Origin: Chloroflexi bacterium UBA6077
GTDB lineage: Bacteria > Chloroflexota > UBA6077
Direction of reading: 5' to 3'
Length of the DNA: 64,000 nucleotides
Assembly (NCBI GenBank): GCA_002436065.1
Contig: DIXP01000044.1
Coordinates: forward strand, 1-64,000
Shown piece by piece: positions 25,284 to 33,232 of this stretch. Below the pieces are notes generated by a model. That model saw only the letters and a program-made list of their open reading frames with translations, ran no database searches and had not been told where the DNA came from. Position numbers and translations under genes: made by a program. The stretch's first letter is position 1; each line of letters begins with the position of its first letter.

Positions 25284-26045
25284 CTACACCACGCCGCTGT
25301 CGATCTTGCCCAGCTTCTTGATGCGAGCGATGACGGCCGCGTGGGCCCGGTTCTCCAGCTCGTCGTCCAGGGAGGCCAACTGCTGCCGGTCGCCATACCG
25401 GCGTCGCAGCGCCGTCAGGATCAGGTGGTCAGCGAACCAGGGGTTCTTGGGGAGCAGGGAGCCGTGCAGATAGCAGCCGTAGCTGTTCCGGTAAATCGCC
25501 CCCTCGGTGCGGTCCTCCCCGTTGTTCCCGAAACCGTGGAGACTCCTCCCCATCGGCTTGCAGCCAGGGCCGAGGTAGGTCTTCCCGCTGTGGTTCTCGA
25601 ACCCCACCAGGGTGCGCTTGACCCCGGCAAAGTTGCATTCCACCACGGCGTTGCCGATGCAACGCTTGCTCCCCGCCAGCGTCCAGGCATCGAACAGCCC
25701 AATGCCGTCAATGGTCTCACCGGTGCCGGTGCGGAAGTACTTGCCCAGCAACTGGTAGCCACCACAGATGCTCAGCAGGACGCCATCCTCCTCCACGTAT
25801 CGGTGGACAGCCCGGGCCTGCACCGTCCGGAAGTCGTCGGCCACCAGCAGCTGCTCCTTGTCCTGGCCCCCACCGAAGAACAGCAGGTCGCACCCATCGG
25901 AGTCCAGAGGCGTCCCGATGTTGACCGGGACCACCTCCACCTCTATCCCTCTCCAGCGGCTGCGCTGGACCAGGGAGAGGATGTTCCCCCGGTCGCCATA
26001 TATGTTCATCAGATCCGGGTACAGGTGGCAGAGAGTCAGCTTCAT
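25284..26045 (-). CDS. gatD: Lipid II isoglutaminyl synthase, glutaminase subunit GatD
   Basis: A 253-residue class I glutamine amidotransferase of the CobB/CobQ type. HLYPDLMNIYGDRGNIL at the N-terminus is characteristic; the nucleophile Cys lies in LLSICGGYQLLGKYF (about residue 94) and the catalytic His in YLHGSLLPKNP. It feeds ammonia to MurT, which amidates D-Glu of lipid II to D-isoglutamine. Start ATG 26043-26045 lies one base after the murT stop, so the two are tightly coupled. Confidence 0.92.
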   Translation of the reverse strand: MKLTLCHLYPDLMNIYGDRGNILSLVQRSRWRGIEVEVVPVNIGTPLDSDGCDLLFFGGGQDKEQLLVADDFRTVQARAVHRYVEEDGVLLSICGGYQLLGKYFRTGTGETIDGIGLFDAWTLAGSKRCIGNAVVECNFAGVKRTLVGFENHSGKTYLGPGCKPMGRSLHGFGNNGEDRTEGAIYRNSYGCYLHGSLLPKNPWFADHLILTALRRRYGDRQQLASLDDELENRAHAAVIARIKKLGKIDSGVV

Positions 26046-26046
26046 C

Positions 26047-27435
26047 CTAGTCCTCCCAGAAGGGAGCCAGGTGCCCCGCCTCCACCAGCTTCGAACGCAA
26101 ATCCAGCATCGCGGTGTAGGTGGGAAGCAGATACAGCGTCTCCCCCTCCGGCGTGTACTGCACCGCCCTGGAGAGGGCCGCTGCAATGTCGCTCTCCACC
26201 GAGATCAGCGACGAATCGACACCCGCGTACTTGAGCCGCACGGCCATATCCTCGGCACGCAGCCCCGAGACAACGGCGAACCGCACTCGCCCCGCTAGCA
26301 GCTCGAAGTCCACATCCCAGAGCCAGGACACGTCGGTCCCATCGGCGAAGAGGTCGTTGATGACGATCATCACGTTCTTCTCCCCCGGGCTCCTCAGGAT
26401 CGTGGACAGCACCTCGTCGAACCCCACCGGGTTCTTCACCAGCGCCATGAACAGCTCTCGGCCCTGAAGCTCGACCCGCTCAACCCGTCCGAAGGCCGCG
26501 GAGAACTCCCCAATGCCGGTCCCCACGGTCACAGGGTCGATCCCCATCGCCACCCCCACCCCCGCCGCGGCCAGGGAGTTGTACACGTTGTATATCCCCG
26601 GCACCTTCACGGTAAACTGGATGTTACCGAGGGCGGATGAGACCTCCACCCTACTGCCCTCGATCCCCAGCAACTCGCACCTTACCACCTTCAGGTCCGG
26701 GGTGGGACGCTCCAGCCCGCAGGAGAGGCATCGGTAGTGCCCTATGTGGCTGTAGAAGGTCACCCCATACTCGAAGGGGGCGCCGCAGCGCAGACAGAAG
26801 CGGGAGTCCGCCGCGTGGGATCCAGTGGTGCCCGGCAGCGTGCTGTCCTCGATACCGTAGTAGAGAACGTTACAGCCCAGGTCCGGCCCCAGGCTGGCAA
26901 TCCTTGGATCGTCGGCATTCAGCAGCACCGTCGATGTCACTGGCAGCTGCGCCAGGCTATCCTTCCATATCCTGGCCAGGTAGTCCACCTCCCCGTAGCG
27001 GTCCAGCTGGTCCCGGAAGAGATTGGTGAGGACGCAGACGCGCGGCTGCAGCTCGCGCACGGCATAGGGAAATGCGGCCTCATCAACCTCGAACAGCCCG
27101 ACGTCCCCATTGGGCGAGCCCAACAGTGAGGCATGGTTGACCAGGGTAGAGGCGATGCCCGGAATGAGGTTGGCCCCCGAGCGGTTGTGCATCACCCTCA
27201 GTCCCGCCTTGCCGAGGAGCATGGAGATCATCCGGGTGGTGGTGGTCTTGCCGTTGGTGCCGGTGACCACGATGGACCCCCTGGGGATACGCGCGGCGAT
27301 GCTGGAGATGGCCCCTGGGTCCAGGATCCTCACCAGGTGCCCCGGCGCAGTAGTGCCTCCTCCAACACCGAGGCTACGGCTCAGTATGGTGGCAAACCGA
27401 CCTGCGGCAACCGCTGCCGCCAACCGTGCACCCAT
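26047..27435 (-). CDS. murT: Lipid II isoglutaminyl synthase, Mur ligase-like subunit MurT
   Basis: A 462-residue Mur-ligase family protein. The ATP P-loop is VVTGTNGKTTTTRMI (about residue 57), FEVDEAAFPYAV follows, and a zinc-ribbon insertion FCLRCGAPF...YRCLSCG near residue 215-240 is the MurT hallmark; the C-terminal DUF1727 domain contains NPVGFDEVL and the catalytic Asp region INDLFADGTDVSWLWDV. ATG at 27433-27435 is preferred over a TTG six bases earlier because the GGGGG ribosome site is better placed. Seen in Firmicutes, Actinobacteria and Chloroflexota, an aid to placement. Confidence 0.92.
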   Translation of the reverse strand: MGARLAAAVAAGRFATILSRSLGVGGGTTAPGHLVRILDPGAISSIAARIPRGSIVVTGTNGKTTTTRMISMLLGKAGLRVMHNRSGANLIPGIASTLVNHASLLGSPNGDVGLFEVDEAAFPYAVRELQPRVCVLTNLFRDQLDRYGEVDYLARIWKDSLAQLPVTSTVLLNADDPRIASLGPDLGCNVLYYGIEDSTLPGTTGSHAADSRFCLRCGAPFEYGVTFYSHIGHYRCLSCGLERPTPDLKVVRCELLGIEGSRVEVSSALGNIQFTVKVPGIYNVYNSLAAAGVGVAMGIDPVTVGTGIGEFSAAFGRVERVELQGRELFMALVKNPVGFDEVLSTILRSPGEKNVMIVINDLFADGTDVSWLWDVDFELLAGRVRFAVVSGLRAEDMAVRLKYAGVDSSLISVESDIAAALSRAVQYTPEGETLYLLPTYTAMLDLRSKLVEAGHLAPFWED

Positions 27436-27522
27436 TGACAACCCCCGTCAGGACTCTGCCGACCCAAAGCAAGAACAGGGCCTAGAACTTGCTGAAGGGC
27501 TGGTGAGGCTTAGGATACCACA

Positions 27523-28539
27523 ATGGCCGTTGGAGACACTGTCCCACAAGACCCAACCAACCCGCCATACCATCCCGGACCAAAGGCGCGGCGAGGCCCC
27601 ATCCCCTGGGTATCGGCCCTGCGGTCGATAGCCTTAGCTGCCACTGGAGTAGGCGTTGCGCTCCTCGGGGTGTCGGCCTACGCCGCCCTCAGAATGGCCA
27701 GCCGTCGCCTCTCCTACGGGCGAGGTGCCCCTCCGAAGGGGAGCTTTGAGCAGGTCGCGTTCCCCTCCGCCGACGGACTGCGCCTAAGCGGATGGCTGCT
27801 ACCCGCAGCCGACGCGAGGGACGCCCTGATCCTGTGCCACGGATTCAAGACCGGCCGCAGGGAGATGCTCCCGCTGGCAATGGCATTGCGGGAACGAGGC
27901 CATCAGGTCCTGCTGTTCGACTTCCGTGGCCATGGCAAAAGCGAGGGGCGATGGTCCGCCTGCGGGGGATTGGAGAGCCGGGATCTGGAGGGGGCTGTGC
28001 GCTTTATGAAGGGGCGCTTCGGGATGGAGGGCCTGCCCATCGGCGTAATCGGCTTCTCGATGGGCGGCGCCGTGGCTATCATGGCGGCCGGCCGCCTGCC
28101 GGAGATCGAGGCCGTCGTCGCCGATAGTGCATTCGCCACCCTGGACGAGGCTCTCAAGACAGGCTTCTGCACCTTCTGCCACCTCCCTCGTGAACCCTTC
28201 TCCCGATTCGCCCTCTGGTTCGGTGAGAGGCTGGTGGGGGTAAGGGCCGAGGAGGTGAGGCCGCTGGACGCGGTGCCTGACCTCTCGCCGCGTCCCCTGC
28301 TGATCGTGCATGGCACCCAGGACCGGATCGTACCCCTGTCAGAAGCCTATCTTCTGTATGAGGCGGCGGGGAACCCCAAGGAGCTGTGGGTCGTGGCGCG
28401 CGCGGGCCATGTGGAGGCGAGGCTGCTACAATTCGACGCCTATCTGGAGAAGGTGGACGGCTTCCTCAAGAGCCGCTTGGCCCGGATTGCAGAAGCCGCT
28501 CAGCCTCAGCCCATATCTGCCGGTAGCTCTCAAAGCTGA
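27523..28539 (+). CDS. Membrane-anchored alpha/beta hydrolase
   Basis: A 338-residue protein: a proline-rich head, one membrane helix (about residues 34-58) and an alpha/beta hydrolase domain. The oxyanion region is LILCHGFKTGRREML, the nucleophile elbow GFSMGG, the acid Asp lies in VHGTQDRIVP and the His in ARAGHVEA. Related to the serine hydrolases of the BAAT/Abhydrolase group with unknown substrate. Its last 74 bases overlap the 3' end of the convergent Nudix gene. Confidence 0.85.
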   Translation: MAVGDTVPQDPTNPPYHPGPKARRGPIPWVSALRSIALAATGVGVALLGVSAYAALRMASRRLSYGRGAPPKGSFEQVAFPSADGLRLSGWLLPAADARDALILCHGFKTGRREMLPLAMALRERGHQVLLFDFRGHGKSEGRWSACGGLESRDLEGAVRFMKGRFGMEGLPIGVIGFSMGGAVAIMAAGRLPEIEAVVADSAFATLDEALKTGFCTFCHLPREPFSRFALWFGERLVGVRAEEVRPLDAVPDLSPRPLLIVHGTQDRIVPLSEAYLLYEAAGNPKELWVVARAGHVEARLLQFDAYLEKVDGFLKSRLARIAEAAQPQPISAGSSQS

Positions 28540-28864
28540 GATGAGCGGCCACTCGCTCACGAGCCATCACCACCACGTCCTTCCCCAGATGGTCCTCCCA
28601 CTCCGGAAGCCGCTCCGTGGCCCGCATAAGGAAAAAGGTAACCTGATACTCCTCACCCTGGTAGCTGAAGAATACCTCCCCGAGCCTCGCCACAATCTCG
28701 GCCCGTAGGCCCGTCTCCTCATCAACCTCTCGGAGGGCGGTCTCCTCCAGCGTCTCGCCAGGATCGATGTGCCCCTTCGGGAAGAGATACTCGCCCTTAG
28801 GGGTGAGCCGTAGGACTACCTGGTCTCCCAGGAGAACCACTCCGCCTGCCTGCCTCACAACCAT
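28466..28864 (-). CDS. Nudix hydrolase
   Basis: A 132-residue Nudix protein. The full box GX5EX7REUXEEXGU is present as GHIDPGETLEETALREVDEETGL (positions about 29-51), preceded by the PKGEYLFPKGH strand of the diadenosine polyphosphate/8-oxo-dGTP type. It hydrolyses nucleoside diphosphates linked to another moiety. ATG 28864 is chosen because the box then sits at the usual distance from the N-terminus; the frame continues upstream over the next gene. Third gene of the response regulator operon. Confidence 0.88.
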   Translation of the reverse strand: MVVRQAGGVVLLGDQVVLRLTPKGEYLFPKGHIDPGETLEETALREVDEETGLRAEIVARLGEVFFSYQGEEYQVTFFLMRATERLPEWEDHLGKDVVVMARERVAAHLSFESYRQIWAEAERLLQSGPSGS

Positions 28865-28869
28865 AGTGG

Positions 28870-29097
28870 CTACTGCTCGCCATCGGCTGCCTGGATGGCA
28901 GCAAGACGGCGCCGAAGAGCCTCTCTGCGGGCTGCCGAGGGCGGCCCTTCGAAAGCCGCCTCTCCCAACGCCAACTCTGGGGCAGGTTGACGCATCCTTC
29001 TCACATGGCGCCACAGGGAGCAGAGAAGGTCCCCCAGCGTAATAGCCACGGCGACGGAGGCCATCCCACCAACCAGCAGGATCTCCTGCTCGGTCAC
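28870..29097 (-). CDS. Small single-pass membrane protein, unknown function
   Basis: A 75-residue protein with one predicted helix (ILLVGGMASVAVAITLGDLLCSLW) and a basic, Ala/Arg-rich tail containing RREALRRRLAAIQ. I do not recognise a family. It is supported by position: the GTG start at 29097 overlaps the response regulator stop as GTGA, and its stop is five bases before the Nudix ATG. A longer version from an ATG at 29121 is possible. It may anchor the response regulator or the Nudix enzyme to the membrane, which is speculation. Confidence 0.6.
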   Translation of the reverse strand: MTEQEILLVGGMASVAVAITLGDLLCSLWRHVRRMRQPAPELALGEAAFEGPPSAARREALRRRLAAIQAADGEQ

Positions 29098-29486
29098 AAG
29101 TCGCCCCCTGGCTCCAGGCACACACGAGAGCGAATCTTCTGCTCCAGGGCATCGAGATCGAAGGGCTTGTCAACGTAGTCGTCGCAGCCTGCCTCCAGCG
29201 CCTTCGCCTTGTCGGCTGGCCGAGCCAGGGCTGTGATGGCGATGATGGGAACGTTCCGTGTTCGCGGATCCCCCTTTAGCCTGCGGGCCACCTCGTAGCC
29301 GTCCAGCTTTGGGAGCATGAGGTCCAGCAGTACCAACCCGGGCAACTCCTCCGAGATCCGAATGAGAGCTTCCTGGCCGTCGTCGGCCACCACCGCGCAG
29401 CAGCCCACCATCTCCTCGACGACAGCCCGCACGATCGCCTGGTTGTCCGGTTCGTCCTCAACGATCAGCACCCGACACTCGTCCAC
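29094..29486 (-). CDS. Single-domain response regulator (CheY-like)
   Basis: A 130-residue receiver domain with no output domain. Acidic pair ED at residues 10-11, phospho-acceptor Asp in LVLLDLMLPKLDG (about residue 55), Thr in IIAITALA and Lys in DDYVDKPFD. It should be phosphorylated by one of the orphan histidine kinases in the neighbourhood and act by protein contact. It starts an operon with the small membrane protein and Nudix hydrolase, behind a clear promoter and palindrome. Confidence 0.93.
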   Translation of the reverse strand: MDECRVLIVEDEPDNQAIVRAVVEEMVGCCAVVADDGQEALIRISEELPGLVLLDLMLPKLDGYEVARRLKGDPRTRNVPIIAITALARPADKAKALEAGCDDYVDKPFDLDALEQKIRSRVCLEPGGDL

Positions 29487-29570
29487 CCCTCACTCCTTCA
29501 GATCGGTTGAACTCCTGAAGACCGGACCAAGAGACACGTATAGCTCCACAGCAAACCGCCCAATGTAGCT

Positions 29571-29599
29571 ATTGTACTATGCTGTACAAGGGGGGTCAA
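29571..29599 (-). promoter_or_regulatory. Promoter of the response regulator operon
   Basis: On the minus strand TTGACC (29594-29599), 17-base spacer, TACAAT (29571-29576). Predicted start near 29564 gives a leader of about 78 bases. Confidence 0.65.
29572..29589 (-). promoter_or_regulatory. Palindromic operator overlapping the -10
   Basis: Perfect 6-6-6 inverted repeat TTGTAC-AGCATA-GTACAA lying across the spacer and -10 of the promoter above. Such placement fits a repressor or a spacer-binding activator. The binding protein is unknown. Confidence 0.5.
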
Positions 29600-29655
29600 C
29601 GGAATTTGTCGATCGAGAGTCCCCAGAATCAGTATCCACGCAGCCGGTGGAGACG

Positions 29656-29664
29656 TGATATAAT
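29656..29664 (+). promoter_or_regulatory. Extended -10 promoter for the GT2 gene
   Basis: TGA-TATAAT is a perfect extended -10 (29656-29664); no good -35 is needed or seen. The start would be near 29671, only about 12 bases before the ATG, so the mRNA may be nearly leaderless. Confidence 0.5.
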
Positions 29665-29682
29665 GCCCCGACCTTGCTTCCC

Positions 29683-30357
29683 ATGGAGGCCCTTACCCTG
29701 AAGCTCTCAGTCTTGATGCCGGTCTTCAACGAACGCGATTCCATCCAGGAGATCCTTCGTCGGGTGGCGGCCGTCCCGGTCTCCAAGGAGATCATCGTCG
29801 TCAACGATTGCTCGAGCGATGGCACAGGCGAGATCCTGGACAAACTGGAGATCGAAGGTCTCAGGGTCTTCCACCACCCCCACAACCAGGGCAAGGGTGC
29901 CGCCGTCCGGACGGCGCTGAGGGAAGCCACCGGAGATGTGTCCATCATTCAGGATGCCGATCTGGAGTACGATCCCGACGAGTACGCCAAGCTGCTCTCC
30001 CCCATCCTACGGGACGGGGCGCAGGTGGTATATGGATTTCGCAATCTGGATGGCCAGAAGTGGCTCTTTAGGAACGGCAACAAGTTCCTGACCTGGCTGA
30101 CGAACATCCTCTACGGCGGCAGCCTCCACGATATGGAGACCTGCTACAAGCTGATCCCCACCGAGATGTTCCGCAGCCTCGAGATCCGGTGCAACCGGTT
30201 CGACATGGAGCCAGAGATCACGGCGAAGCTGCTGAAGCGCGGTTGCAGGATCCACGAAGTGCCCATCTCCTACCTCCCACGCGGCGACAAGAAGCTCTCC
30301 GCCTGGCGAGACGGCATGCCGGCCCTCTGGACCCTTTTCAAGCTGCGCTTTATCTAG
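29683..30357 (+). CDS. Family 2 glycosyltransferase (dolichol-phosphate mannosyltransferase-like)
   Basis: A 224-residue GT-A enzyme. LSVLMPVFNERDSI opens the fold, VVNDCSSDGTGE carries the first nucleotide-sugar Asp, HNQGKGAAVRTAL is the usual second motif and QDADLEYDP the DXD metal site. No C-terminal membrane helices are seen, so it is the soluble DPM1-type that glycosylates a polyprenyl phosphate or a lipid. ATG 29683 begins MEALTLKLSV; a TTG nine bases upstream is an alternative. Monocistronic between two divergent neighbours. Confidence 0.85.
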   Translation: MEALTLKLSVLMPVFNERDSIQEILRRVAAVPVSKEIIVVNDCSSDGTGEILDKLEIEGLRVFHHPHNQGKGAAVRTALREATGDVSIIQDADLEYDPDEYAKLLSPILRDGAQVVYGFRNLDGQKWLFRNGNKFLTWLTNILYGGSLHDMETCYKLIPTEMFRSLEIRCNRFDMEPEITAKLLKRGCRIHEVPISYLPRGDKKLSAWRDGMPALWTLFKLRFI

Positions 30358-30377
30358 GCCCCGCCTTTCCCTCGCCC

Positions 30378-30478
30378 CGTAGGGAAGGGGCTCGTCCCCT
30401 TCCGCCGGGCACGTGGACGCCCGATGCAGCCCATCCCCCACCACCGCCGGGCGGCAGGGGATAAACCCCTGCCCTACG
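30378..30478. repeat. CGTAGGG-ended dispersed repeat, copy 1
   Basis: About 100 bp with inverted ends CGTAGGG / CCCTACG and an inner hairpin GGAAGGGGCTCGTCCCCTTCC. A related copy lies at 31743. It fills the gap between the GT2 and thioredoxin reductase genes, which converge here. Confidence 0.7.
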
Positions 30479-31658
30479 CCCCCTCAGACAGGTAGTGCCG
30501 GATCGCCAGCGCGGCCATCGCCCCCTCGCCTGCCGCAACCACAAGCTGCTTCGTGCTGCCCGCTCGGGCATCGCCCGCGGCAAACACCCCCCCTAAACTG
30601 GTCTGGAGGGAGCCGTCGGTAACGATGAAGCCCCGCTCGTCCAACGCCACCTGACCCTTCAGCCACCCTGTGTTGGGCTCCTGGCCGATCAGGACGAAGA
30701 CGCCGGCCGGGGACGCCTCCTCGGTATCACCCGTGCGAGTGTTCCGAAGCAGCACCGATGCCATGCGGCGGTGACCATGGAACTCAGCCACCGTAGTCTC
30801 GAAGCGGAACTGGATCCTGGGGTTGCCAAGGGCCCGCTCCTGGGCGACCTTCGTGGCCCGCAGCCGCGGCCCGCGGGTAACCACTGTAACCTGGCGCACG
30901 AACTTGGCGAGGAATAGCGCCTCCTCCACGGCCGAGTTGCCACCCCCAACCACAAGCACATCCCTTCCTTTGTAGAAGGGCCCATCGCAGGTCGCGCAGT
31001 AGTGCACCCCCGCTCCGGCAAAATCCCTCTCGCCGGGCACGCCGAGACGGCGGTAGCTCCCGCCCGGGGCAAGCAGGATCGCCCCAGCCTCCACCTTATT
31101 GCCTCCCGAGAGCGCGACCCAACGGGTACACCCCTCGCTCCCAATGGCCGATACCCTCGACGCCGAGAGCAATTCCACGCCGTGGCGCCGACACTGCTCC
31201 GCCAGCCGATCCGCGAACTCGCCGCCCGACACGCCGTCGGGAAAGCCCGGGAAGTTGTCTATCCGCTCGGTGAGGCCGGCCTGCCCACCCAGAGCGCTCC
31301 TCTCCACCACCAGCGCGGCCATCCCCTCCCGCGCGGCATAGATCGCGGCTGTGAGGGCGGCGGGGCCGCCTCCCACCGTCACCAGGTCGTACCGTGCCCG
31401 GCTTGGGCGGGTCTGCAGCCCCAGCTTCTCCGCGAGGTCGGCGTTGGAGGGCTCCACCAGCACCGAGCCATCCGGAAAGACCAGCGTCGGCACGCTGCGA
31501 TTGCCATGGTTGGTCTCCTCAACCAATCGCGCCCCGCGTTCGTCCTCGTCGATGTCGACGTACTCGAATGGAACGCGATTCTCCCCCAGGAACCGCTTGG
31601 TGCGCTTACAGTCGCCGCACCAGGCCGTACCGTACACCCGGATCACGCCCTCACCCAT
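30474..31658 (-). CDS. Glutaredoxin-thioredoxin reductase fusion
   Basis: A 394-residue two-part protein. Residues about 1-80 are a glutaredoxin/NrdH-like domain with the redox pair in TAWCGDCKRTK and the cis-Pro in RSVPTLVFPDG. From about residue 88 follows a full thioredoxin reductase: FAD motif TVGGGPAALTAAIYA, GGQAGLTERIDNFPGFP, redox CATCDGPF, NADPH motif VVGGGNSAVEEAL and C-terminal GGVFAAGDARAG. The fused domain could be the reductase's own electron acceptor. ATG 31658 has the N-terminal MGEGVIRVYG expected of a glutaredoxin. Confidence 0.9.
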   Translation of the reverse strand: MGEGVIRVYGTAWCGDCKRTKRFLGENRVPFEYVDIDEDERGARLVEETNHGNRSVPTLVFPDGSVLVEPSNADLAEKLGLQTRPSRARYDLVTVGGGPAALTAAIYAAREGMAALVVERSALGGQAGLTERIDNFPGFPDGVSGGEFADRLAEQCRRHGVELLSASRVSAIGSEGCTRWVALSGGNKVEAGAILLAPGGSYRRLGVPGERDFAGAGVHYCATCDGPFYKGRDVLVVGGGNSAVEEALFLAKFVRQVTVVTRGPRLRATKVAQERALGNPRIQFRFETTVAEFHGHRRMASVLLRNTRTGDTEEASPAGVFVLIGQEPNTGWLKGQVALDERGFIVTDGSLQTSLGGVFAAGDARAGSTKQLVVAAGEGAMAALAIRHYLSEGA

Positions 31659-31742
31659 CTATCACCCCTCAGCCACACTCATCGATACCACTACCTGACC
31701 ACAACACGCCCTATTGCGTCGTTCCGCAATTCCCCGACGCGG

Positions 31743-31854
31743 CGTAGGGAAGGGGCTCGTCCCCTTCCGCCCACCGGACATGGACGCGCGACGTCGCCCA
31801 TCCCCTACCACGTTGCCCGCCACCACCGGACGGCAAGAAATGACCCCCTGCCCT
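31743..31854. repeat. CGTAGGG-type dispersed repeat, copy 2
   Basis: Begins with the same CGTAGGGAAGGGGCTCGTCC hairpin as copy 1 and stays alignable to its end, with small insertions; the right end is degenerate. Lies between the aminotransferase and thioredoxin reductase fusion genes. Confidence 0.6.
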
Positions 31855-31871
31855 GCTTCAGGAACGACGCA

Positions 31872-33053
31872 TTAGTCCGCCAACTCCCTCTCAATCAGCC
31901 GCCCCAGCCGCCTGATCCCCTCCTCTATGCCCGCCTCATCCAGCGTCGAGTAGCTCAGCCGCATGGCATCGTCCCCACCACCATCGCAGCGGAACGCCTG
32001 CCCCGGCACGAACGCCACCTTCTCCTCGCTCGCCAGGTCGAACAGCCTCATCGCCGAGAGCCCCTTGGGCAGCGACAACCACAGGAACATCCCGCCCTCC
32101 GGCTCCGCGTAGCCTACCGCCGCCGGGCAATGAGCCCGGAGGGAGGCGAGCATCTGGTCACACTGCCCCTTGTAAGCCTGAGCCAGGGCCGCTATATGGG
32201 CTTCGACGTCGTTGTCCACCAGGTACTGGTACAGCACCCGCTGGTCGAAGATGCTGGTGTGAAGATCCGTAGCCTGCTTGGCGTACACCATCTGCTCGAT
32301 GACCTCCCGGTCCGCGCACGCCCAGCCGATCCTCAGCCCCGGCACGACGGTCTTGGAGAAGGTGCCGAGCAGGATGGCCTTCTCAGCTTCGGCCCAGATG
32401 GGCGTCTGCCGATCGCCCCGGAAGCGGAGGTCGCCGTAGGGATCGTCCTCCACCAACACCACCTGGTGCCGGGCAAGGATCTGGGCCACCTCCTGGCGAC
32501 GCTGAGATGAATAGGTGAGGCCAGACGGGTTCTGGAAGGTGGGGACAGCGTAGAACAGCTGCACCCCATCCCGTCCGCAGGCCCTGGACAGCAACTCGGG
32601 ATCCACTCCGTCGGAAAGCAGCGGAACAGCCGAGATAGAGGGCTCCAGCATGCCGAATGCCTGGATGGCGACGTGGTAGGAGGGCCGTTCCACGACGACC
32701 CCGTCGCCCTTATTCAGGAACAGCTTCGCCGCCAGATCCATCCCCTGCTGCGAGCCGTTGGTGATGATGATCTCATCGGCGCTGACCTTGAGTCCGTTCT
32801 TTCGGCGGTACCTATCGGCGATGTACTCCCTCAGGGGTAGATAGCCCTGGGTCGTGGAGTACTGGAGGAGGCTCTGGCCGTCCTGGCCCAGCACCTTCTC
32901 CACGGCAGCGGCGATCTCCTTTGTAGGGAACAGCCTGGGATTGGGAATCCCCCCCGCAAAGGATATGACGTCCGGCGTCTCGGTGACGGCGAGGATCTCC
33001 TTCACAAACGACCGGTGGGGATTGGCCAGCCTATCCGCGAATCGGTAGCTCAA
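31872..33053 (-). CDS. PLP-dependent aminotransferase (2-aminoadipate/MocR-like class I)
   Basis: A 393-residue fold-type I aminotransferase without a DNA-binding domain. Cofactor and substrate motifs: ISFAGGIPNPRLFP, YSTTQGYLPLREYIA, ITNGSQQGMDLAAKLFL, VPTFQNPSGLTYS, EDDPYGDLRF and the Schiff-base Lys in GTFSKTVVPGLRIGW. This group transfers amino groups from 2-aminoadipate, aromatic or branched amino acids to 2-oxoglutarate. No biosynthetic neighbours narrow the substrate. ATG 33053. Confidence 0.9.
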   Translation of the reverse strand: MSYRFADRLANPHRSFVKEILAVTETPDVISFAGGIPNPRLFPTKEIAAAVEKVLGQDGQSLLQYSTTQGYLPLREYIADRYRRKNGLKVSADEIIITNGSQQGMDLAAKLFLNKGDGVVVERPSYHVAIQAFGMLEPSISAVPLLSDGVDPELLSRACGRDGVQLFYAVPTFQNPSGLTYSSQRRQEVAQILARHQVVLVEDDPYGDLRFRGDRQTPIWAEAEKAILLGTFSKTVVPGLRIGWACADREVIEQMVYAKQATDLHTSIFDQRVLYQYLVDNDVEAHIAALAQAYKGQCDQMLASLRAHCPAAVGYAEPEGGMFLWLSLPKGLSAMRLFDLASEEKVAFVPGQAFRCDGGGDDAMRLSYSTLDEAGIEEGIRRLGRLIERELAD

Positions 33054-33080
33054 GGCTATAGTCCTCTCTCTAACGACTTA

Positions 33081-33146
33081 GAGCCTATCCGCTAACTGCC
33101 TGAAATCTGGCAGTTAGCGGCTTTCCGTGGGTTATCGGACAGGCTC
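33081..33146. mobile_element. 66-bp MITE-like element with IS-type ends
   Basis: Ends GAGCCTATCCGCTAAC and GTTATCGGACAGGCTC are 16-bp inverted repeats with two mismatches, flanked on both sides by TTA, and an inner hairpin CCGCTAACTGCC/GGCAGTTAGCGG is present. No coding capacity. A similar end (GATAGGCTCTTA) occurs near 51918. Confidence 0.6.
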
Positions 33147-33232
33147 TTAGGGGGAATCGGTGTAGCCGAAGTATGCGATGGGCATCAAGCCCCTGTCAAC
33201 CTCTGAAACGCGCATGCCCATCTTCTGCCGCC

